Positions 51,255-61,175 are shown, numbered from the stretch's first letter. The stretch: DNA of 64,000 nt from Streptomyces sp. HUAS ZL42 (GCF_040782645.1 NZ_CP160403.1:9025001-9089000); one strand, 5' to 3'. Numbers and translations are program-made. The notes: generated by a model not told the origin, from the sequence alone.

Positions 51255-52417
51255 GCAAGGAGCCCGTGGCCGTCGTAGGGATCGGCCAGACCAAACACGT
51301 CGCGGCCCGGCGGGACGTGTCGATCGCCGGGCTCGTACGGGAGGCGGCCCGGCGCGCGCTCGACGACGCCGAGCTGACCTGGGCGGACATCGACGCCGTC
51401 GTCATCGGCAAGGCGCCCGACTTCTTCGAGGGCGTCATGATGCCCGAGCTGTACCTGGCCGACGCGCTCGGCGCGGTGGGCAAGCCCATGCTGCGCGTGC
51501 ACACCGCCGGCTCGGTCGGCGGATCCACCGCTCTGGTCGCCGCCAACCTGGTCGCGGCCCGCGTCCACGGCACCGTGCTGACGTTGGCCTTCGAAAAACA
51601 GTCCGAGTCCAACGCCATGTGGGGCCTGTCCCTGCCGATCCCCTTCCAGCAGCCCCTGCTGGCCGGGGCGGGCGGCTTCTTCGCCCCGCACGTGCGCGCC
51701 TACATGCGGCGCAGCGGCGCGCCCGACACGGTCGGCTCGCTGGTGGCGTACAAGGACCGGCGCAACGCGCTGAAGAACCCGTACGCGCATCTGCACGAGC
51801 AGGACATCACCCTGGAGAAGGTCCAGGCCTCGCCGATGCTCTGGGACCCCATCCGCTACTCGGAGACCTGCCCCTCCTCCGACGGCGCCTGCGCGATGGT
51901 CCTCACCGACCGTGCCGGGGCCGCCCGCGCGCCGCGACGGCCGGCCTGGATGCTCGGCGGTGCGATGCGCAGCGAGCCCACCCTCTTCGCGGGCAAGGAC
52001 GCCGTGTCGCCGCAGGCCGGCAAGGACTGCGCGGCCGACGTCTACCGGCAGGCAGGGATCGCCGACCCGCGCCGGGACATCGACGCGGTCGAGATGTACG
52101 TGCCGTTCTCCTGGTACGAGCCCATGTGGCTGGAGAACCTCGGCTTCGCCGCGGAGGGCGAGGGCTGGAAGCTCACCGAGTCCGGCGTGACCGAGCTGGA
52201 CGGGGACCTGCCCGTCAACATGTCGGGAGGCGTCCTGTCGACCAACCCCATCGGCGCCTCCGGCATGATCCGCTTCGCGGAGGCGGCCCTCCAGGTACGC
52301 GGACAGGCGGGAGAACACCAGGTGGAGGGGGCTCGCAGGGTGCTCGGGCACGCCTACGGCGGTGGCTCGCAGTTCTTCTCCATGTGGCTCGTGGGCTGTG
52401 AGCCGCCGGACTCCTGA
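51251..52417 (+). CDS. Thiolase-like protein (acetyl-CoA acetyltransferase family)
   Basis: 388 residues. Thiolase-family features are VAVVGIGQTKHVAARRDVSIAGLVREAARRALDDAEL, VHTAGSVGGSTALVAANLVAA (no nucleophilic Cys at the usual place), YSETCPSSDGACAMVLTD, NMSGGVLSTNPIGASGMIRFAEAALQVRG and GHAYGGGSQFFSMWL. It resembles the Ltp3/Ltp4-type partner found next to DUF35 and thiolase-like genes in steroid clusters. It starts with an ATGA overlap, is the last gene of the run, and is probably a subunit of the same complex as the two preceding products. Confidence 0.86.
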   Translation: MSKEPVAVVGIGQTKHVAARRDVSIAGLVREAARRALDDAELTWADIDAVVIGKAPDFFEGVMMPELYLADALGAVGKPMLRVHTAGSVGGSTALVAANLVAARVHGTVLTLAFEKQSESNAMWGLSLPIPFQQPLLAGAGGFFAPHVRAYMRRSGAPDTVGSLVAYKDRRNALKNPYAHLHEQDITLEKVQASPMLWDPIRYSETCPSSDGACAMVLTDRAGAARAPRRPAWMLGGAMRSEPTLFAGKDAVSPQAGKDCAADVYRQAGIADPRRDIDAVEMYVPFSWYEPMWLENLGFAAEGEGWKLTESGVTELDGDLPVNMSGGVLSTNPIGASGMIRFAEAALQVRGQAGEHQVEGARRVLGHAYGGGSQFFSMWLVGCEPPDS

Positions 52418-52511
52418 AAGCCTCCCGAAAGGTACCCCTCACGTGGCCTGTTGGCGCCAGGAACCGATCGCTAGGCTGGCCCGCGGACGACGAATCGGGA
52501 GGAGCACGGAC

Positions 52512-52754
52512 GTGGCCGAGAGCACCATCCAGCAGCAGCCGCTCGCGGGCTGGGACAAGCCGGAGCTGGATCTCAGCAACGCCGAGTGGCAGTCCAGCAG
52601 CCGAGGCAGGGGGGATGTCCAGATCGCTTTTGTCGAGGGATTCATCGCGATGCGCAACAGCGGCCGCCCCGAGAGCCCTACCCTGATCTTCACGCCCGCC
52701 GAATGGGGCGCGTTCGTGTCGGGGGCGCGGGAGGGGGAGTTCGACCTGACGTGA
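52512..52754 (+). CDS. DUF397 protein
   Basis: 80 residues. The pattern LSNAEWQSSSRGRGDVQIAFVEGFIAMRNSGRPESPTLIFTPAEWGAFVSGAREGEFD is that of DUF397, small streptomycete proteins usually encoded beside an XRE-type HTH regulator as part of a Bld-like or toxin-antitoxin-like pair. No such partner is next to it here. The GTG at 52512 follows GGAGGAG. Confidence 0.85.
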   Translation: MAESTIQQQPLAGWDKPELDLSNAEWQSSSRGRGDVQIAFVEGFIAMRNSGRPESPTLIFTPAEWGAFVSGAREGEFDLT

Positions 52755-52853
52755 GCAGGCCGTCCCGGTGGTGAGCTGTCGCGCGTGAGCCGGCAGCTCG
52801 ATCCGAGGTGCTCCCTCCGTTTTCCGCCTGTTTTTCCGGTAACGCGACTTTGT

Positions 52854-52869
52854 ACGACCGCACGGTCGT
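52854..52869. promoter_or_regulatory. 16-bp palindrome ACGACCG-CA-CGGTCGT
   Basis: Perfect 7-bp arms with the same CCG-NN-CGG core as the boxes near the hydrogenase genes, but different outer bases. It is 19 bp upstream of the universal stress gene start, close enough to act as a repressor site or an activator site overlapping the promoter. Confidence 0.4.
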
Positions 52870-52888
52870 GTTCCGGAGGTGAGGAACC

Positions 52889-53791
52889 ATGAGCAGCCTG
52901 CCGGTCATCGCGGCGGTCGACGGTTCGCAGGACAGCCTGCGGGCACTGGAATGGGCCCTCGACGCCGCCCGCCGGCGCACGGCACCGCTGCGGGTGGCCC
53001 ATGTGCGGCACTACACGGCCTGGACCCAGCCCGGCGCCCCGGTCGTCGCGCCGCCGCCTCCGGAGGACGACCCCGTCCTCGCCGACGTGCGCGCTCACCT
53101 GGAGGGGCGGGGAGACCTGCCCGACACCGAGTACGTCGGCCTGGACGGTGCCGTAGGTGTGCTCCTGCCCGAGCTGGGCGCCACCGCCCAGCTGCTGGTG
53201 CTCGGATCCCGGGGGCGCGGCGGCTTCGCCAGCCTGCTGCTCGGCTCCAACGGGCTGACTGCGGCGCGAGACGCCGAGTGCCCGGTCGTCGTCGTGCCCC
53301 GGCCCGGCCGTGAGGTCGAAGCGGCGCCGCCGACGCAGCCCGGTCCCCGCGTCGTCGTGGGCCTCAAGGTGGACGGCCCCGACGACGCCACGCTCGACTT
53401 CGCCTTCACCGAGGCCGGACTGCGCGACGCCCGCCTCCAGGTGGTCGCCGCCTACACCTGGCCCGTCCAGACCTGGGTGGCGCCCAGCGAAGTCGTGCCG
53501 CCGATGATCGACCAGGACGCCGTCGAGAACGAGACACGGACCCTCACGGAGGGCTTCCTCGCTCCGTACGTCGCCCGTCACCCGGACGTCCGGGTCGAGC
53601 CGTACCCGGCTCCCGGCGACGCGGCCGGCCATCTCGTCGCGGCGTCGAAGGATGCCGAGCTGGTCGTGGTGGGCCGCCACCGCCGGCGCCTGCTCGCACC
53701 CGCCCGCATGCTCGGCTCCGTCACCCACGCCGTCCTGCTGCACGCGGCGAGCCCGGTGGCGGTGGTGCCGCCCGCGGCCGGGGAGGAGTGA
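52889..53791 (+). CDS. Universal stress protein, tandem UspA domains
   Basis: 300 residues with two UspA halves (about 1-145 and 155-300). The first half has the ATP loop VLGSRGRGGFASLLLGSNGLTAARDAECPVVVV; the second ends VVGRHRRRLLAPARMLGSVTHAVLLHAASPVAVV. CGGAGGTGAGGAACC precedes the ATG. It is the third Usp gene in the window, 37 kb from the first pair. Confidence 0.9.
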   Translation: MSSLPVIAAVDGSQDSLRALEWALDAARRRTAPLRVAHVRHYTAWTQPGAPVVAPPPPEDDPVLADVRAHLEGRGDLPDTEYVGLDGAVGVLLPELGATAQLLVLGSRGRGGFASLLLGSNGLTAARDAECPVVVVPRPGREVEAAPPTQPGPRVVVGLKVDGPDDATLDFAFTEAGLRDARLQVVAAYTWPVQTWVAPSEVVPPMIDQDAVENETRTLTEGFLAPYVARHPDVRVEPYPAPGDAAGHLVAASKDAELVVVGRHRRRLLAPARMLGSVTHAVLLHAASPVAVVPPAAGEE

Positions 53792-53987
53792 GCGCGTCGT
53801 GCCGGGCGCGCAGCCGCCGCCCACGAACGGCGCGAGAACGCGGCCCGGTTCGGCGTTGCGGATTGCCTCCGGCGGAAACGGTCAGGAGGGCACGCGCGCG
53901 CTCGTCACGGCGTACGCTGAGGTGCCACACGGTCACGGTGTGCGCCCGCTCCCCGCGCGGACGGACAGCCGTGACGGGGGGTGGGCC

Positions 53988-56870
53988 ATGGGACAGCACA
54001 TCGGACGCAGCAGAAGGACCCTCTTCGAACGCGAGAGTGAACTCTCCGCCGTGGAAGAGGCGTTGCGCGAGCTCACCGGCCTGCGCGCGGACGGCGCCGA
54101 ACCCGCCGACCGCCCCCGCGGGGCCCTTCTCGCCTTCGCCGGAAGCGCGGGCATCGGCAAGACCACCCTCCTTGCCGAGGTCCGCCGCCGCGCCGCCGCC
54201 CGCGGCTGCACCGTCCTGTCCGCCCGTGGCGGCGACCAGGAGCAGCGCGTCGCCTTCCACGTCGCCCGCCAGCTCCTGCAGCCGCAGTTCGCCGCGGCCC
54301 AGGACACCGATCTGCGGGCGGCGCTGGGCAGTTGGTACGACATCGTCGGACCGGCGCTCGGGCTGTGCGCCCCGACCGAGGGCGCCCCGCCCGACCAGCA
54401 GGGGCTGCGCGACGGCCTGGACTGGGTGCTCACCCATCTCGCCGTGCGGCGCGCCCCGATGGTGCTCGTCCTCGACGACGCCCACTGGGCCGACCCGGAA
54501 TCCCTGCGCTGGCTGGCCGCGTTCGCGCCCCGCGCCGAGGAGCTCCCGCTGCTGATCGTCGTCGCCTACCGGCCGGACGAACTCCCCGACCACGCCGAGT
54601 CGTTGCGCGGCCTGCCCGGACGGGCCGGCGGCCGCCCCATCGGTCTCGAACCGCTCAGCGCCGCCGCCGTCGCCCGCCTCGTGCGGGAGGCGGTCGGCAC
54701 CCGCGCCGACGACGCCTTCTGCCGCGAGTGCTGGGCCGTCACCGCCGGCAACCCCTTCGAGGCCGTCGAGCTGGCGGCCAAGGTGCGCGACCGCGGCCTC
54801 ACCCCCACCGAGGCCGGCGCCCACCTGCTGCGCGACCTCGCCGCCGCCGTCAAGGGCAGCGGTCTCGTGGCCCGCCTCGAACGCCTCGGCCCCTCCACCG
54901 TCCGCTTCGCCTGGGCCTGTGCCGTCCTCGGCACCGAGATCCCGCCCGCCCTCGCCGCCGCCGTAGCCGGACTCGGCCACGAGGAGGCCGCCGACGCCGC
55001 GGACGCCCTGCGCGGCGCCCGCATCCTCACCGGCGCCGAGACCCTGGAGTTCGTCCACCCGCTCATCGCGACCGCCGTCTACCGGGCCATCCCCTCCGGC
55101 TTCCGTGTCGCCCTGCACGGCCAGGCCGCCTGGTGCGTGGTCAACGCCGGGCTCGGCCCCGCGGCCGCCGCCCGCCACCTCCTCGAAACCCATCCCGACG
55201 GCGACGTCTGGGTCGTGCAGCAACTGCGCGCCGCAGCGGGCGAGACCCTCCGGGCCGGTGCCCCCGACGCCGCCCGCAGCCACCTCGCCCGCGCCCTGCG
55301 CGAACCCCCGCCCGTCGAGGACCGGGCCGCCATCCTGTACGAACTGGGCTGCGCGTCCCTGCTCACCGAACCGGCGACCACCGTCAACCACCTGCGCGCC
55401 GCCCTCGAGGAACCGATCGCCGACCCCGACCTGCGCCACCACATCGTCTACCGCCTCTCCCAGGTCCTCGCCCACAGCGACCGCCTCGCCGAGGCCTCCG
55501 ACACCCTCGACCGCGAGATCCGCGTCACCGACGACGCCCGGGTGCGGCTGCGCATGGTCGCCGAACAGTTCATGTGGGACGCCTTCCGGGCCGACGAACC
55601 CGACCATCCCGCCCGCTCCCGCCGCCTGACCCGGCTCGCGGACCGGCTCACCGGACGCGACCTCACCGAGCGCTACGTCATCGGCCTGCGCACCTGGGAC
55701 GCCGTGCTGCGCGGCGAGCCCGCCCACGTGGCCCTGCACCACGCCGAACGCGCCCTCGACGGCGGCCTCGGCTGGGCCGAGCCCGACCGCGGCTTCGAGG
55801 TGCCCGTCCTGGTCGCCCTCGCCTTCATGTACGCCGACCGGCCCGGCCGCACCGAAGAGCTGTTCGCCGCCGGAATCGCCGAGTTCGAGAAACAGGGCTG
55901 GCGCGGCGCCCACCTCTCCTTCGCCTACACGATCCTCGCCTACGTGCGCTACCGGCGCGGCCGGCTGGCCGAGGCCGAGGACTTCGTCCGCGCGGGGCTC
56001 CGCCTCGCCGAACGCGTCGGTCCCGGAACGCCCGCCCACTGGTACGCGGTCGGCACCCTCATCGAGGTCCTGCTGGCCCGCGGCCGAGTCGCCGAGGCCG
56101 CGCAGACCGCGGACGACTACTGCTTCGGAGCGCCCTTCCCGGCTGCCGTCTGCTTCCCCGACGCCCAGACCGTCCTCGGCGAACTCCTCCTCGCCCGCGG
56201 TCTCACCAAGGACGCGACCGCCGAGCTCGCGGCGGCCGGGCGGCGCCTCGACCCGCGCGGAATGCGCAACCCGGCCTGGTGCCCCTGGCAGCTCCACCTC
56301 GCCCGCGCCGAGAGCCACGACGACCCCGAGCGTGCCCTCGGCACGGCCCTCGAAGCGGTTGCCCGCGCCCGCCAGTTCGGCGCCCCCTCCGCGATCGGCC
56401 AGGCGCTGCGCGTCGCCGCCGAGGTCGCCTCCGGCTCGATGCGGGTCAAGTACCTGGAGGAGTCGGTCACGCACCTCGAGCGCTCCCCGGCCGCGTACGA
56501 ACTCGCCTGCGCGCTGGTCGCCCTCGGCACCGAACTGCGCCGCACCGGCCGCCCCGGGGAAGCCGCCGAACACCTCTACCGCGGCCTCGACACGGCCGTC
56601 CAGTGCGGCGCCGACGGCCTCGCGGAAACGGCCCGCGACGAACTCGCCGCCGCCGGGCTGCGCCCCCGCCGCCTGCACAGCACCGAGACCGACACCCTCA
56701 CCACCCGCGAACGCACGGCCGCGAACCTGGCCGCACACGGCCACACGGACGCCGAGATCGCCGCGGAACTCGCCACCGACGAGCCGTCCGTCGTACGTCT
56801 GCTCTCGGCCGTCTGCCGGAAGATCGGCACGGACCGCACGGGGCTGGCGGCGACGCTGGACCACACATAG
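53988..56870 (+). CDS. Large LuxR/LAL-type ATP-binding regulator
   Basis: 960 residues. An N-terminal AAA ATPase has Walker A AFAGSAGIGKTTLLAEVRRRAA (around 57) and Walker B-like MVLVLDDAHWAD (around 162). A long helical, TPR-like middle follows, and the C-terminus TTRERTAANLAAHGHTDAEIAAELATDEPSVVRLLSAVCRKIG is a degenerate LuxR-type HTH. The pattern is the LAL/MalT class of ATP-dependent activators, often tied to secondary metabolism or stress. The ATG at 53988 was chosen by homology. The TAG stop overlaps the left arm of a repeat element (56869-56978). Confidence 0.85.
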   Translation: MGQHIGRSRRTLFERESELSAVEEALRELTGLRADGAEPADRPRGALLAFAGSAGIGKTTLLAEVRRRAAARGCTVLSARGGDQEQRVAFHVARQLLQPQFAAAQDTDLRAALGSWYDIVGPALGLCAPTEGAPPDQQGLRDGLDWVLTHLAVRRAPMVLVLDDAHWADPESLRWLAAFAPRAEELPLLIVVAYRPDELPDHAESLRGLPGRAGGRPIGLEPLSAAAVARLVREAVGTRADDAFCRECWAVTAGNPFEAVELAAKVRDRGLTPTEAGAHLLRDLAAAVKGSGLVARLERLGPSTVRFAWACAVLGTEIPPALAAAVAGLGHEEAADAADALRGARILTGAETLEFVHPLIATAVYRAIPSGFRVALHGQAAWCVVNAGLGPAAAARHLLETHPDGDVWVVQQLRAAAGETLRAGAPDAARSHLARALREPPPVEDRAAILYELGCASLLTEPATTVNHLRAALEEPIADPDLRHHIVYRLSQVLAHSDRLAEASDTLDREIRVTDDARVRLRMVAEQFMWDAFRADEPDHPARSRRLTRLADRLTGRDLTERYVIGLRTWDAVLRGEPAHVALHHAERALDGGLGWAEPDRGFEVPVLVALAFMYADRPGRTEELFAAGIAEFEKQGWRGAHLSFAYTILAYVRYRRGRLAEAEDFVRAGLRLAERVGPGTPAHWYAVGTLIEVLLARGRVAEAAQTADDYCFGAPFPAAVCFPDAQTVLGELLLARGLTKDATAELAAAGRRLDPRGMRNPAWCPWQLHLARAESHDDPERALGTALEAVARARQFGAPSAIGQALRVAAEVASGSMRVKYLEESVTHLERSPAAYELACALVALGTELRRTGRPGEAAEHLYRGLDTAVQCGADGLAETARDELAAAGLRPRRLHSTETDTLTTRERTAANLAAHGHTDAEIAAELATDEPSVVRLLSAVCRKIGTDRTGLAATLDHT

Positions 56871-56978
56871 GGCCCTTCTGACGGATCTCCGCGGCGTCGC
56901 GACGCCCTCCACGCCGCACGCCGAGCGCACGCACCAGACGCCGCTCCTTCTCCCACGGAGATCCATCAGAAGGGCCCT
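56869..56978. repeat. 110-bp MITE-like element or terminator with 23-bp inverted ends
   Basis: 23-bp inverted arms at 56869-56891 and 56956-56978 differ at one position (beginning AGGGCCCTTCTGACGGATCT / complementary end). The interior is 64 bp without coding capacity. Ends of this type recur in Streptomyces intergenic DNA as far as I recall. It overlaps the TAG of the LuxR-type gene, so it can also act as its terminator. Confidence 0.6.
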
Positions 56979-57030
56979 GGCCGACGAGCCCACACGCCAC
57001 CCCGCGTCAGTGTCCACGTACCATGGCCGC

Positions 57031-57528
57031 ATGTCGTTCCTCCGCCGCCGCAGTGCCACTCCCGCCGGGCCCGACTTCGACGTACTGGCCATGGACCCGG
57101 GCGACTGGCCCGGCAATCTGGGCGCAGGGCTGCTGCCGGCCCCCGACGGCACCTGCCAGGGGGTGTTCCTGCGCTACGACCTGTTCGGCGGCCGTGGCCC
57201 CGCGATGATCATCGGCAATCTGCCCGAGGGCTCCCCGGCCCGTGACGTCGCCGAGGGGGAGATCCCCTTCGAGGTGGCCCAGCTGCTGCTGGCGCTGGAG
57301 AACGACGAGGAGGTGACCGTCGTCGGCACGGAGGACATGCCGGTGATGCAGGGCGACAACCTCCTGATCGTGCGCCGTCTGAAGCTCTCCGAGAGCCGGA
57401 TCTCCTGCGTGCAGTTCGACCGCAGCGACAACGTCCTGGTCACCATCGCCGCCTGGGACCGCCCCATCACCGACGACCTGTACGCCCTGCTGAAACCGCT
57501 CCCGGCGGAGCTGTTCCAGCAGGGCTGA
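57031..57528 (+). CDS. Conserved Streptomyces hypothetical protein
   Basis: 165 residues, no domain recognised. The sequence is balanced and soluble-looking (DFDVLAMDPGDWPGNLGAGLLP, YDLFGGRGPAMIIGNLPEGSPARDV, NDEEVTVVGTEDMPVMQGDNLLIVRRLKLSESRISCVQFD). The ATG is at 57031 with no clear Shine-Dalgarno sequence. It converges on the amidase gene with 8 bp between the stops. Function unknown. Confidence 0.6.
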   Translation: MSFLRRRSATPAGPDFDVLAMDPGDWPGNLGAGLLPAPDGTCQGVFLRYDLFGGRGPAMIIGNLPEGSPARDVAEGEIPFEVAQLLLALENDEEVTVVGTEDMPVMQGDNLLIVRRLKLSESRISCVQFDRSDNVLVTIAAWDRPITDDLYALLKPLPAELFQQG

Positions 57529-57536
57529 GGCGGCGG

Positions 57537-59500
57537 CTACCCGGCCGGGAGCAGCCGTACGTCCGCCGCGCGCACGAACGCGACCCGGTGGCCGTACTGG
57601 ATCTCGTAGTACAGGTCCCTGCCCACCACGACCCTGTGCGAGTCCGTGGTGAAGGTGACGGCGTAGTAGTACTCGCCCGGCACCCTGTCGCCGACCACGT
57701 ACTTCTGGCCCTTCGGCAGGGTGTACGGCAGCGGGGAGACCGCCTGCGCGGGCACGCCCGTCGGGTAGGCCGAGGCCTCGGGGTAGGCGCGGCCGTACAC
57801 CGGCACGCTGTCCAGGCCCGCCTTCGGCGTCACGACCAGCCCGCTCGCGCTCACCGCGGTCGGCTGCTTCTTCGGGTTCCTGAACCAGGCCTTCTGCCCC
57901 AGGTACCAGATGGCCGTCCAGTCGCCCCAGCGGTCCGCGACGGCGTACCGCTGGCGCCGGTGGAGACGCGTGAGGAGATGTCGTTCACGCCCGTCGTCGG
58001 GGTCGTGCCCAGGCCGATGTCCTTGATCAGGGCGGAGCGCTCGTCGTGGTCGGAGTACAGCCGCACCTCGCTCGAGCCGTGGACCTTGCACGGCTCGCCC
58101 TTGGTGACGCAGCCCGTGTACACCGGCCGGTTGGCCGCGTAGTCGGGCAGGATCGTCACCACGCCGGCGCCCTTGGCGGGCCCGAAGGGCCTGCCCAGCA
58201 GGTCGAAGTAGTGCCGCCAGTCCCAGTACGGGCCCGGGTCGGTGTGCATGCCGGGGACGGTCGCCGTGGTCGGGCCGGGCACGTTGTCGTGGCCCAGGAT
58301 GTGCTGCCGGTCCAGCGGGATGCCGTACTTCGCGGCGAGGTACCTCACCAGGCGTGCCGAGGAGCGGTACATCGCCTCCGTGTACCAGGAGTCCGGGTGG
58401 GCGAGGAAGCCCTCGTGCTCCAGGCCGATCGACTTGGCGTTGACGTACCAGTTGCCCGCGTGCCAGGCCACGTCCTTCGCCTTCACGTGCTGGGCGATGT
58501 GGCCGTCGGTGGAGCGCAGCGAGTAGTTCCACGACACGTAGGTCGGGTCCTGAACCAGGTCGATGACGCCGTCCCAGGCGCCCTCGGTGTCGTGGATGAC
58601 GATGTAGCGGATGCTCTGGGACGCCGGCCGGTTGCCGAGGTCGTGGTTGCCGTAGTCGCTGTCGCCGAACTCCTCGTACGGCGCCGGGATCCACTCGCAG
58701 GACACGGTCACAGGGCACTCGGTCCCGGCGGTGGAGGCCGTGCGCAGGCCGGTCCGCTTCAGCTGCGCGGTGTCGGGGGCCACGTCGGGCCGGGCGGCCA
58801 GGGCGACCAGCTCGCCGGCGTCCGTGATGCGCTCGGCGCCGGCGCGGATGACGTCGTACACGTCGTTCGCGTACGCCGCCGCCGTCGCGCTGTCGTCCGC
58901 GCCCGAGAAGCGGGCCACCGCCCCGTACCAGTCCGCCGGATCCGCGCTCAGCGGCTCGCCCAGGTCCTGCTGTGCGGCGGCCAGCAGGGCGGCGCCACCG
59001 GCCACGTTGGCGGCCTCGTCCGTGCGCAGCTCCTCGGCCGGCCGGCCGGTCAGCTCGGCGGCCTTCGTCAGCGTCTTGAGGCGGGCGGGGAGTTCGGTGT
59101 TCTCCGGCACCTCGGTGTCGCGGTGCAGCGGGGCGCGGGCGCTGTCGCCGCGGGCGTCCTCCGTGCCCTCGCTGTGGTGCGCGGCGGTGGCGAGCGCGGT
59201 GCGGGCGTCGGTGAGGTGCATCGGGCCGTAGCCGCCGGTCACGCTGGGCGCGCCGCCGTGCGCGTCCCAGCGGGACTGCAGGTAGGCGACGCCGAGGAGC
59301 ACACTCTGCGGCACGTGGTACTCGGAGGCCGCGGCGGCGAACGCCCGCTGCAGGCTGCCGGCGGAGGACTCGGCCGCGCTCTCGGCCGGAGCCGCGCCGA
59401 GCAGCGGCAGCATCAGCGTCGCGGCGGCCACGGCCCCCGCGGCTTTGCGCACACGTCTGTGTCGTGCGGCATGGATGGGGTCGGTGACGGATCCTCGCAA
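57537..59500 (-). pseudogene. Secreted N-acetylmuramoyl-L-alanine amidase with one frameshift
   Basis: Signal peptide (RKAAGAVAAATLMLPLLGAAPAESA), a helical region (about 45-250), then an amidase_2/PGRP-type domain with the zinc ligands in IRYIVIHDTEGAWDG, GLEHEGFLAHPDSWY and RQHILGHDNVPGP, and a C-terminal region ending at 57537. Near 57950-57960 the frame changes: VNDISSRVSTG continues as RYAVADRWGDWTAIW in a second frame (one base missing or two extra). The catalytic domain lies before the shift and should be intact. The start is a TTG at 59500 with AGGAGG upstream. Confidence 0.8.
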
Positions 59501-59738
59501 TGCTGCCTCCTGGGGCGGACGGGCTTGTCGGGGCGTGCGGGACCGAGCGTGGGCTCAGTGGTATCGGCTGGCCGACGATCCGTCAATCATGCCCAGAGGC
59601 AGCTGAATTCCCATGTCAACCGAGGCCCGGCGAGTTTCGTGGCGGGAGTGCGCGGGCCTGCGGGGCGTCAGTGGCGTAGACCGGTGACCGGGTATCGGAA
59701 AGTCCGTATCCCCGTATCAGGAGGCGTGGACACAGGAA

Positions 59739-59777
59739 GGTCCGCGGTGCGCCGTTGCCCCTGGCGCACCGCGGACC
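59739..59777 (-). terminator. Terminator of the phosphotransferase gene
   Basis: 15-bp perfect stem, GGTCCGCGGTGCGCC (59739-59753) and GGCGCACCGCGGACC (59763-59777), 10 bp past the stop of the leftward phosphotransferase gene. The rest of the 287-bp gap upstream of the amidase shows no gene. Confidence 0.82.
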
Positions 59778-59787
59778 ACCGTCCCCG

Positions 59788-60930
59788 TCAGCGAGTGCCG
59801 ACCGCCGCGCGCACGGCCCGGCGGGCCAGTTGGCAGTCGTCGTGCAGCCGCCTCAGCAGCAGCCGCTGTTCCTCGCCGGACGGCGCGGCAGTCGGGTGGG
59901 CAGCTCCCGGTGCCGTCGGGGTCGTGTCGTGCATCGAACGCTGCACGGCCGTCTCGTACGTGCGGATCTCACGGGTCAGGACGAGCATCAGGTTCACGAG
60001 GAACGCGTCCCGCGAGGCCGGGCCCGCCGACTGGGCGAGCTGGCTGATCTGCCGCCGGGCCACGGGCGCGTCGCCGAGCACGGACCAGAGCGTCGCCAGG
60101 TCGTAGCCCGGCAGGTACCAGCCCGCGTGCTCCCAGTCCACCAGCACTGGACCGGCCGGCGACAGGAGGATGTTCGACAGCAGCGCGTCACCGTGGCAGA
60201 ACTGGCCCATGCCCTGCCGGCCCGCCGTGGTCGCGATGCCGTGCAGCAGCTTCTGCAGGTCGCCCATGTCCCGGTCGGTGAGCAGCCCCAGCTCGTGGTA
60301 GCGGGAGATGCGGGCCGCGTAGTCGAGGGGTGCGTCGAAGGTGCCCGCCGGCGGCCGCCAGGCGTTCAGCCGGCAGATCGCGCCGAGTGCCGCCCTGATG
60401 TCCGCCCGCGGTGGGGCCTCGGCCGGATGCCGCTGCAGCGCCGCCACGCGGCCCGGCATCCGCTCGATCACCAGCGTGCAGTTGTCCGGGTCCGCCGCGA
60501 TCAGCCTCGGCGCCCGCACCGGAGGGCGGTGCCGGACGAACGTGCGGTATGCCGCTATTTCGTGGCGGATCCGCTCGGACCACGCGGGGGAGTGGTCCAG
60601 TAAACACTTGGCGACGGCCGTGCTGCGTCCCGTCGTACCGACCAGGAGCACGGAGCGTCCGCTGCGGCGCAGCACCTGCACCGGCGCGAACTCCGGGCAG
60701 ATCCGGTGCACCGACGCGATCGCCGCGCGCAGCTGGGTGCCCTGAGGGCCGGACAGGTCGAGTCTCCCGCTGAGCGGTTGGGAGCCGAGCCCCGTGGCGG
60801 GGCGGGTCCGGCCGGCACCGAGGACGGGGGCGGCCGCCGGACGCGCCGGGGCGAGGTAGGGGCCGCTGCCGCCCGGGCGGGGGTGCAGCGACCGGGGCGG
60901 TGCGGACACGGAGGACGATGCTGCGTACAT
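59788..60930 (-). CDS. Aminoglycoside-phosphotransferase-fold kinase
   Basis: 380 residues. An Ala/Pro-rich N-terminal segment (about 1-60) precedes a choline/aminoglycoside kinase fold: [35 protein letters not shown] (ATP Lys region), [17 protein letters not shown], the catalytic loop [13 protein letters not shown] (around 245) and the metal motif [20 protein letters not shown]. The substrate is unknown. It is divergent from the NsdA-like regulator across 245 bp. Resistance is not implied by the sequence. Confidence 0.85.
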   Translation of the reverse strand: MYAASSSVSAPPRSLHPRPGGSGPYLAPARPAAAPVLGAGRTRPATGLGSQPLSGRLDLSGPQGTQLRAAIASVHRICPEFAPVQVLRRSGRSVLLVGTTGRSTAVAKCLLDHSPAWSERIRHEIAAYRTFVRHRPPVRAPRLIAADPDNCTLVIERMPGRVAALQRHPAEAPPRADIRAALGAICRLNAWRPPAGTFDAPLDYAARISRYHELGLLTDRDMGDLQKLLHGIATTAGRQGMGQFCHGDALLSNILLSPAGPVLVDWEHAGWYLPGYDLATLWSVLGDAPVARRQISQLAQSAGPASRDAFLVNLMLVLTREIRTYETAVQRSMHDTTPTAPGAAHPTAAPSGEEQRLLLRRLHDDCQLARRAVRAAVGTR

Positions 60931-61175
60931 GGGGGAGACAGATCCCTTCGTGTGCCTGCGACGTCAAAGCGCTGCCCCGCCCGGCCGCCCGGGTACACCC
61001 TGGGGAATGTGCCCGTCATATCCAAGTGGCGACCGGGTCGGGGTGGCGCGTTCCTACCTGACACCCGATGCCCAGTGGCACACCATCTGGCGCACCCTGG
61101 CGAACCCTGGCGAATAGTCGCCCGGCAACTCTCACGGGGCTACTGTCAACTCAGCCGAGAACCTGGGGGCTTGAC

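Noticed and set aside
53721..57152. A 1143-codon leftward open frame opposite the LuxR-type regulator
   Set aside because: It has no domain, is rich in Gly/Val/Asp repeats typical of antisense GC-rich DNA, and the opposite strand has a clear ATPase-HTH protein.
57851..59500. Amidase as an intact 549-residue protein
   Set aside because: The last 40 residues of that frame are Ser/Arg/Gly-rich shadow sequence, while the conserved C-terminal region continues in another frame.
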